NCBI GenBank assembly: GCA_009783975.1
Contig: WRCL01000043.1
Coordinates: forward strand, 1-9,385
DNA from: Micrococcales bacterium
GTDB taxonomy: Bacteria; Actinomycetota; Actinomycetes; Actinomycetales; Cellulomonadaceae
DNA: 9,385 nucleotides
Direction: 5' to 3'
Shown here: positions 5,432-9,385 of the stretch, one piece after another
Layout: each line of letters begins with the position of its first letter
How positions within the stretch are numbered: position 1 is the first letter of the stretch
Position numbers and translations under genes: made by a program
The notes under the pieces: model-generated
Databases searched by the model: none
Told to the model about the DNA's origin: nothing
What the model saw: only the letters and a program-made list of their open reading frames with translations

Positions 5432-7122
5432 CCACCCCCGACCTGCCCCTGCCTGCCCACGGTGGGCCGCCGGTCCTTGGTGCGCCAGCACCTGGGCCCA
5501 CCCCCGCACCCACGACGCACCCTGCCCCGCCCACCCCCGCACCACCAGCCCCACCGGCACCCCACGTGCCGGCACCCCACCCCACCGGGCCGCCACCCCA
5601 CGCACCAGGACCACCGTCCCCAGAGCAGGCCGCCCAGCGCCGGGCACGGTGGGGGTTCGCGGCGCGGTGGCCGCTGTGGGTGCGGTTGGCGGCGGTCACC
5701 ACTGTGCTCATCGCTGCAGGGCTGGTGCTGGCAGGCGTCGCGTCGGCGACGCTGCTGCGGCGGGTCCTGGTCGACCAGGTCGACACCAAGCTCGTCGCCC
5801 AGGGCGAGGCGACGGCCCGCTCGACGTTGTGGCGCGCTGCTGGTGAACAGCGCGGCCCGTTGCCCACCGACTACGCGGTGCTCGTCGCGCTCGGCGACGA
5901 GGCGGCCTTGTACATCGCCGACCCGGTCGCCGAACGTCACGGCCTGCCGAACCTGCCCGCCCTGAGCGCACAGGCCGCGCAGGCCACCGGGCAGCGGCCG
6001 TTTACCGTCGGCGCCCAGGGATCGTCGGCGTCGTGGCGTGCTGTGGCCTACCCGGTGCAGGTCAACCATGAGCAGGCTGGGGCGGTCGTCGTCGCGCTGC
6101 CCCTGGGCGACGTGGAGCAGACGACGCGGCAGATGACGCTCGTGCTGCTCGGCTCTGGGGTCCTCATCGTCGTCGTCGGCGCGCTGGCTGGGGCGTTGGC
6201 GGTGCGACGGTCGTTGCGGCCGTTGCGCCAGATCGAGGCGACGGCTGCGGCGATCGCGGCCGGGGACCTGTCCCAACGGGTGCCACAGGCCCCGCTGAGC
6301 ACCGAGGTGGGCCGGCTCGGCGCAGCCCTCAACGGGATGCTCGCCCAGATCGAGCAGGCCTTCGCTGCCCGTGGCGCGTCGCAGGCACGGATGCGCCAGT
6401 TCGTCGCCGACGCCTCCCACGAGCTGCGCACCCCCCTGGCCGCGGTCCGTGGGTACGCCGAGCTGTACCGCACCGGCGGGCCGACGGCCCTGGACGCCCG
6501 CGAAGCCCTCACACGGGTCGAAGAGTCCGCCGAGCGCATGGGTGTGCTCGTCGAAGACCTGCTCACCCTCACCCGCCTCGACCAGGCCCAGACCGACCCG
6601 GCCAACGCCCGTCCGGTGCGCCATGACGTGGTCGACCTCGTCGTCGTCGCCGGCGACGCAGCCTCGGACCTGCACGCCCTGGACGCATCGCGGACGGTCA
6701 GCCTCGTGGGGCTCGACGGGCAGATCGCCCCGTGCCTGGTCGTCGGCGACGAGCACCAGCTGCGCCAGGTCCTGACCAACCTCGTCGGCAACGTCGTCGC
6801 CCACACCCCCGAAGGCACCGGTGTCGAGCTGGCGGTGGGGTTCGACCACGCCGCCCGGGCCGGGGTCGTCGAGGTGCGCGACCACGGTCCGGGGATCGCC
6901 CCTGAGCACGCCGCGCGCGTGTTCGAACGTTTCTACAGGGTGGACCCCTCACGTACCCGCGACTCTGGTGGGGCAGGCCTGGGCCTGGCGATCGTCGCAG
7001 CGGTCGTCGCCGCCCACCACGGTGACGTTGCTGTCACGGCGACCGACGGCGGTGGGACGACCGTCCGGGTGCGCATCCCCCTGGCCCACCCGGGCCCGCC
7101 GGCGACAGCCCCAGCACCCTGA
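5428..7122 (+). CDS. Sensor histidine kinase with a proline-rich N-terminal extension
   Basis: 564 residues; ATG at 5428 overlaps the regulator's TGA by 4 nt. Order of parts: a low-complexity Pro/Ala/His/Gly/Thr tail (about 5-64); membrane helix 1 (about 85-110); an extracytoplasmic sensor region (about 111-232); membrane helix 2 (about 236-259); HAMP (about 260-312); HisKA with phosphoacceptor His331 in FVADASHELRTPLAAVRGY; and HATPase_c with N box LTNLVGNVVAHTPEG (Asn451 and Asn455), VRDHGPGIAPEHAARVFERFYR (G1 and F boxes) and GGAGLGLAIVAAVVAAHHG (G2). All catalytic boxes look intact, so it should autophosphorylate and control the paired OmpR-type regulator. The sensor region has no recognisable ligand-binding fold. 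The roughly 60-residue proline-rich cytoplasmic tail before the first helix is unusual. Confidence 0.95.
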   Translation: MTTPDLPLPAHGGPPVLGAPAPGPTPAPTTHPAPPTPAPPAPPAPHVPAPHPTGPPPHAPGPPSPEQAAQRRARWGFAARWPLWVRLAAVTTVLIAAGLVLAGVASATLLRRVLVDQVDTKLVAQGEATARSTLWRAAGEQRGPLPTDYAVLVALGDEAALYIADPVAERHGLPNLPALSAQAAQATGQRPFTVGAQGSSASWRAVAYPVQVNHEQAGAVVVALPLGDVEQTTRQMTLVLLGSGVLIVVVGALAGALAVRRSLRPLRQIEATAAAIAAGDLSQRVPQAPLSTEVGRLGAALNGMLAQIEQAFAARGASQARMRQFVADASHELRTPLAAVRGYAELYRTGGPTALDAREALTRVEESAERMGVLVEDLLTLTRLDQAQTDPANARPVRHDVVDLVVVAGDAASDLHALDASRTVSLVGLDGQIAPCLVVGDEHQLRQVLTNLVGNVVAHTPEGTGVELAVGFDHAARAGVVEVRDHGPGIAPEHAARVFERFYRVDPSRTRDSGGAGLGLAIVAAVVAAHHGDVAVTATDGGGTTVRVRIPLAHPGPPATAPAP

Positions 7123-7135
7123 CGCGCGAGCGTCC

Positions 7136-7203
7136 TGCGCGGGCAGGGGCTGTGTGCCCGGTGAGGTCGATGCCCGCGCAAGGCCCTGACATGCCAGGGT
7201 CCT
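7136..7203 (+). terminator. Candidate terminator region after the kinase gene
   Basis: TGCGCGGGCA (7136-7145) and TGCCCGCGCA (7171-7180) form a perfect 10-bp inverted repeat with a 25-nt loop. Inside it, GGGC/GCCC (7147-7150 and 7156-7159) is an alternative small stem. A further imperfect hairpin around CCCTG...CAGGG follows at 7184-7199. No T-tract is present, so Rho-dependent or structure-assisted termination is more likely than intrinsic termination. The remainder of the gap to 7381 shows no supported gene; a lone TACGAT at 7254-7259 resembles a -10 box but lacks a -35 partner. Confidence 0.35.
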
Positions 7204-7381
7204 GCCCCACGTGCGGTGGTGCCCGGTGACGCCGATGCACCGGTTGGTGGGCTTACGATGAGTGCTCCGACCGCGTCGCGTGCCCGGTGGCGGTGGCGCC
7301 AGACGCAGGGACGACGACGAGGGAACGACGACAGCACGGCGCCGCACGGCGTCGGTGCCTGGCGCACGAGAAGGCGGGCCT

Positions 7382-8083
7382 ATGACTGTCGCGGACGCAC
7401 CTGGGTGGCTGGTCCCTGCCTTTACCAGGAGCGTCGTCGCCGTGGGCGCCACAGTGACGATGCCGCAGATCCACGCCGCCGCCGACCGGCTGCTCGAACG
7501 CTGGTCGGTGCCGCACCGCCAGTTCCACACGGTGCGCCACCTGCTGCACGTGCTCGCCCGCGTCGACGAGCTTGACCAGGGCACGCACGACCAAGAGCTC
7601 GTCCGCCTCGGGGCGTGGTACCACGGGGCGGTGTTCGACGTGCAGATCCTCACCGGGTCGACCCGCGGCTGCGAGGACGAGGCGACGTCCGCCGCGTTCG
7701 CCGTCACCGAGCTCCTCGCGCTAGGGGTGCCCGAGGCCCGGGCGTGCCGCGTCGGGGACCTCGTCGCCGTCCTCGTCGCCCACGACCCAGACCCCACTGA
7801 CACCGACGCAACCGTCTTGTGCGACGCCGACCTGGGCGTCCTGGCCAGCGAACCGCAGAAATACCGAACCTACCTGCGCAACGTCCGCGACGAGTACGCC
7901 GACGTCCCCGACGTCGAATTCCTGCGCGCCCGCCGCGCGACCATCACCGGCCTGCTCGCCCGCAAGGCGATCTACCATTCTCCCTGCGCCCGCCCCTGGG
8001 AAGAAGCCGCCCGCGAGAACCTCACCGCCGAGCTCCAGCGCGTCACCCGCGAACTGGCCTCCATCACCCCCGAAGAACCCTGA
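7382..8083 (+). CDS. HD-superfamily phosphohydrolase-like protein (COG4339 type) with altered HD dyad
   Basis: 233 residues from ATG at 7382; a GAAGG-type ribosome binding site lies about 8 nt upstream. The pattern matches the predicted metal-dependent HD phosphohydrolase family: RQFHTVRHLLHVL (His49, His53), LGAWYHGAVFD (residues 77-86), CEDEATSAAFA (about 97-107), LVAHDPDP (His134), LCDADLGVLA (Asp148, Asp150), KYRTYLRNVRDEY, and the terminal REN-x5-EL helix. The family's usual WFHDAVYD reads WYHGAVFD here, with codons cac ggg, so the Asp of the HD dyad is Gly82. The other metal-ligand candidates remain. The protein may bind metal differently, have changed activity, or be a binding protein. 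The reaction is unknown for this family. It stands alone on the plus strand, 259 nt after the kinase. Soluble, no signal peptide. Confidence 0.85.
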   Translation: MTVADAPGWLVPAFTRSVVAVGATVTMPQIHAAADRLLERWSVPHRQFHTVRHLLHVLARVDELDQGTHDQELVRLGAWYHGAVFDVQILTGSTRGCEDEATSAAFAVTELLALGVPEARACRVGDLVAVLVAHDPDPTDTDATVLCDADLGVLASEPQKYRTYLRNVRDEYADVPDVEFLRARRATITGLLARKAIYHSPCARPWEEAARENLTAELQRVTRELASITPEEP

Positions 8084-8084
8084 A

Positions 8085-8188
8085 GACAGTGGGGACGGTT
8101 CCTGTGTCTTTCCTGGTCAGCGCGACAGGACAGTGGGGATCAGCGTGTCACAGATCTGACAGAGACAATCAGAACCGTCCCCACTGTC
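8085..8188. mobile_element. REP/MITE-like element with 17-bp perfect inverted repeats
   Basis: GACAGTGGGGACGGTTC at 8085-8101 is exactly repeated in inverse orientation at 8172-8188. A partial third copy, GACAGTGGGGA, lies at 8129-8139. Smaller nested stems occur: TCCTG/CAGGA (8111-8115 and 8126-8130) and TGTCA/TGACA (8146-8150 and 8157-8161). The element begins 2 nt after the HD-like gene's stop and carries no coding sequence. The GGGGACGGTTCC ends are shared with the element at 2115-2334. By general resemblance these are REP-type sequences associated with Y1 transposases (not provable here). It may also serve as a transcript 3' end. Confidence 0.7.
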
Positions 8189-8239
8189 CTCGCCACTGCT
8201 GCACCAAACCTGGGATGCCACTGCGCTCTGGACACCGCG

Positions 8240-8330
8240 GTGAGTTCGATAGTTTGGTAGTGAGTTCGACAGTTTGGTGGTGAGTTCGACAGTTTATCTG
8301 TCGATCTCGCCGCCAAGCTATCGAACTCGC
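8240..8330 (+). repeat. Three direct 20-nt repeats plus inverted copies forming a 33-pair hairpin
   Basis: Direct copies lie at 8240-8259, 8260-8279 and 8280-8299, with consensus GTGAGTTCGACAGTTTGGTG; copies two and three diverge only in the last few bases. Inverted copies occupy 8291-8310 and 8311-8330. As a result 8260-8292 folds on 8298-8330 around the loop TTTAT. Of 33 positions I count 27 Watson-Crick, 4 T-G and 2 mismatched. All four T-G positions become G-U pairs in a plus-strand RNA. There are no spacers between units, so this is not CRISPR-like. The rest of 8189-8391 holds nothing else that I can support. Confidence 0.8.
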
Positions 8331-8391
8331 GGACGGTCGCAAATCCGCAGATGCTGTCCGACCTTTCTCGTCTCGCGGGCCAGGTGCTGGG

Positions 8392-8829
8392 TTACCGGTG
8401 GCGTTCGCGCAGGATCGCTCGCAGGCCGACGAGGAGGGCGGCGAGCTCGTCGTCGGTGAAGCCGTCGGTGATCCAGCGGGGGTCGGGGACGGGGGCGAGC
8501 AGCAGGTCGCTGACGGCGGCGCGGCCGGTGTCGGTGGGGCGGACCAGACGGCCGCGGGCGTCGCCGGGGACGGTCTCGTGGGTGAGCAGGCCGGCGGCCG
8601 TCATACGTTCGAGCATCCCTGACAGGCTCGCACCGGAGACCCCGAGGCGGGCGGCGAGCTCGCCGGGGCGGGCTGGGCCGTCGACGAGCAGCAACGTCAG
8701 AAGGCGCAGCTGGTGGAAGGTGAGGGGCCGTTCGGCGAGGCGGTCGAGCTGGGTGGGGAGCATCGCCTCTTGGAACTGGGCGTGGACCTCGGCGAGGTCG
8801 TCGAGCAAACGCTGCCGGGTGGGCGTCAC
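8392..8829 (-). CDS. MarR-family transcriptional regulator
   Basis: 145 residues from GTG at 8829, with GGAAGG about 8 nt upstream (8837-8842, minus strand). This is a typical MarR layout: an N-terminal dimerisation helix (about 5-33), a winged helix-turn-helix (about 37-103) with LTFHQLRLLTLLLVDGPARPGELAARLGVSGASLSGMLERM, the wing DARGRLVRPTDTG, and C-terminal dimerisation helices (FTDDELAALLVGLRAILRER). It most likely represses its own gene and the divergent RND transporter gene at 9005, releasing DNA when a small ligand binds; ligand and target are inferred from context. Its stop lies about 60 nt from the hairpin repeat at 8240-8330. Confidence 0.92.
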   Translation of the reverse strand: MTPTRQRLLDDLAEVHAQFQEAMLPTQLDRLAERPLTFHQLRLLTLLLVDGPARPGELAARLGVSGASLSGMLERMTAAGLLTHETVPGDARGRLVRPTDTGRAAVSDLLLAPVPDPRWITDGFTDDELAALLVGLRAILRERHR

Positions 8830-8892
8830 CGGTGAACCTTCCGCGGGGTGTGTCGCCGTCGACGGAGCGGCGAGCTTCGAAAACTTCTTAGG

Positions 8893-8903
8893 GTTAGGCT
8901 AAC
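8893..8903 (+). promoter_or_regulatory. DtxR/IdeR-like iron-box core or MarR operator
   Basis: GTTAGGCTAAC is a perfect odd-centred palindrome identical to the central 11 bp of the actinobacterial DtxR/IdeR consensus TTAGGTTAGGCTAACCTAA. The outer arms do not match well (TAGG on the left, ATCT on the right): 14 of 19 positions agree overall. It sits between the divergent MarR and RND genes. TAACAT at 8900-8905, overlapping it, could serve as a -10 box for the RND gene. Either iron-dependent control or a MarR site would fit. Confidence 0.45.
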
Positions 8904-8923
8904 ATCTGGCTCGCGGCTGACGA

Positions 8924-8940
8924 CCGGACAGAGCGTCCGG
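8924..8940 (+). promoter_or_regulatory. Perfect 6-bp inverted repeat in the MarR-RND intergenic region
   Basis: CCGGAC (8924-8929) and GTCCGG (8935-8940) are separated by 5 nt, giving a 17-bp dyad of the size MarR dimers bind. It could equally be a leader hairpin in the RND transcript. Confidence 0.35.
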
Positions 8941-8994
8941 CGGCCACCCGGCTTCACCGCAGTGTCCCAGTGCTGGACAACCCCGTCGCTCCCC

Positions 8995-8999
8995 GGAGG
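8995..8999 (+). promoter_or_regulatory. Ribosome binding site fixing the RND gene start
   Basis: GGAGG lies 5 nt before GTG at 9005. The downstream frame immediately reads as a classic RND N-terminus, so this GTG is preferred over internal ATG codons. Confidence 0.7.
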
Positions 9000-9004
9000 T
9001 CCTT

Positions 9005-9385
9005 GTGTTCCGACTCGCCCGGCTCTCGCTGCGCAACCGTGCCGTGGTGCTGCTGCTCTCGCTGGCGATCGTCTTCGGTGGTGCGGTCTCCATGGCTTCG
9101 CTCAAACGTGAGCTGCTCCCGTCGATCAACTTCCCCATCGCGATCGTCATCGCCACGTACCCCGGGGTCGCCGCGGAGGTTGTCTCCGAGCAGGTCTCCG
9201 AGCCGGTCGAGGCAGCGATCCGCGGTGTCCCGAGCGTGAAGTCGATCAGCACGACCGCCAGGCCGTCGGTGTCGATGACGCTTGTCGAGTTCGAGTACGG
9301 CACGAACATGGACATGGCGAACCAGCGCCTGACCACAGCCGTGGCCCGCATCAGCTCGCAGCTGCCGGACACCTCTGAGACCACG
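9005..9385 (+). CDS. RND efflux transporter (AcrB/HAE1 type), N-terminal part cut by the window edge
   Basis: The first 127 residues are present; no stop occurs before the window ends, and full-length relatives have about 1000 residues or more. The N-terminus (MFRLARLSLRNRAVVLLLS), membrane helix 1 (about 12-32) and the following LKRELLPSINFPIAIVIATYPGVAAEVVSEQVSEPVE match the start of AcrB-type proton-driven exporters. The next stretch, AAIRGVPSVKSISTTARPSVSMTLVEFEYGTNMD, corresponds to the porter-domain beginning. It would be an inner-membrane exporter; in Gram-positive bacteria this subtype (for example SwrC-like) works without a classic outer-membrane partner. It is divergent from a MarR regulator, which suggests repression relieved by a toxic or amphiphilic ligand. 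The substrate cannot be told from this fragment. Confidence 0.93.
   Translation, partial: MFRLARLSLRNRAVVLLLSLAIVFGGAVSMASLKRELLPSINFPIAIVIATYPGVAAEVVSEQVSEPVEAAIRGVPSVKSISTTARPSVSMTLVEFEYGTNMDMANQRLTTAVARISSQLPDTSETT

Noticed and set aside
4010..5647. 545-codon open frame on the minus strand
   Set aside because: It is antisense to the NERD-like and response-regulator genes. Its product is low-complexity Arg/Gly/Val/His, a shadow expected in GC-rich DNA.
5407..6909. 500-codon open frame on the minus strand
   Set aside because: It lies opposite the sensor kinase, whose motifs are unmistakable; the minus product has no recognisable domain.
7254..7259. Promoter for the HD-like gene based on TACGAT
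   Set aside because: It matches only four of six positions and has no -35 element at suitable spacing.
8240..8299. Direct 20-nt repeats as a miniature CRISPR array
   Set aside because: The units abut with no spacers, continue into inverted copies, and no cas gene is present.
8899..9384. 161-codon open frame on the minus strand
   Set aside because: It is antisense to the RND transporter start, which matches the family closely from its first residues.

Overview
The window reads as chromosomal DNA of a high-GC Gram-positive bacterium (Actinomycetota). The evidence is the strongly G/C-biased third codon positions from about 2340 onward, frequent GTG starts, an actinobacterial-looking OmpR-type regulator/kinase pair, and a DtxR/IdeR-like iron-box core near the right end. 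A more precise placement (for example Micrococcales) would be a guess.

Layout. (1) 80-1959: a cassette visibly less GC-rich than the rest. An XRE-type regulator on the minus strand is divergent from three tightly spaced plus-strand genes: a small two-helix membrane protein, a one-helix anchored protein of unknown fold, and a soluble protein with a faint PH/GRAM-like strand motif. I do not recognise this set as a named system. (2) 1960-2333: a tail-to-tail intergenic region holding a roughly 220-bp MITE/REP-like element, whose imperfect terminal inverted repeats enclose a long hairpin built from 20-nt repeats. (3) 2334-3708, minus strand: two paralogous membrane-anchored CAP/SCP-domain proteins that overlap by 8 nt. 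(4) 3947-7122, plus strand: a tail-anchored, apparently catalytically degenerate NERD-like protein, then an OmpR-family response regulator and a HAMP/HisKA/HATPase sensor kinase overlapping it by ATGA. (5) 7382-8083: an HD-superfamily hydrolase-like protein (COG4339 type) whose HD dyad reads HG. (6) 8084-8391: a second tail-to-tail region with the same two repeat families, a 17-bp perfect inverted repeat and a 33-pair hairpin of 20-nt repeats. (7) 8392-8829, minus strand, and 9005 to the right edge, plus strand: a MarR regulator divergent from an RND efflux pump gene cut off by the window edge.

How the parts may work together. The regulator/kinase pair is a complete signalling unit. A direct repeat with an 11-bp period just upstream of the regulator gene is a plausible autoregulatory site. 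The NERD-like gene is probably cotranscribed with the pair, and the CAP pair is divergent from it, so these envelope proteins may be targets of the two-component system (inference only). MarR plus RND is a standard repressor/efflux arrangement, here with an iron-box-like palindrome in the shared promoter region.

Most worth pursuing: the composite repeat occurring twice in convergent intergenic regions, with hairpins that pair better as plus-strand RNA; the unexplained low-GC four-gene cassette; and two enzyme-like proteins (NERD and HD families) that have lost canonical catalytic residues.
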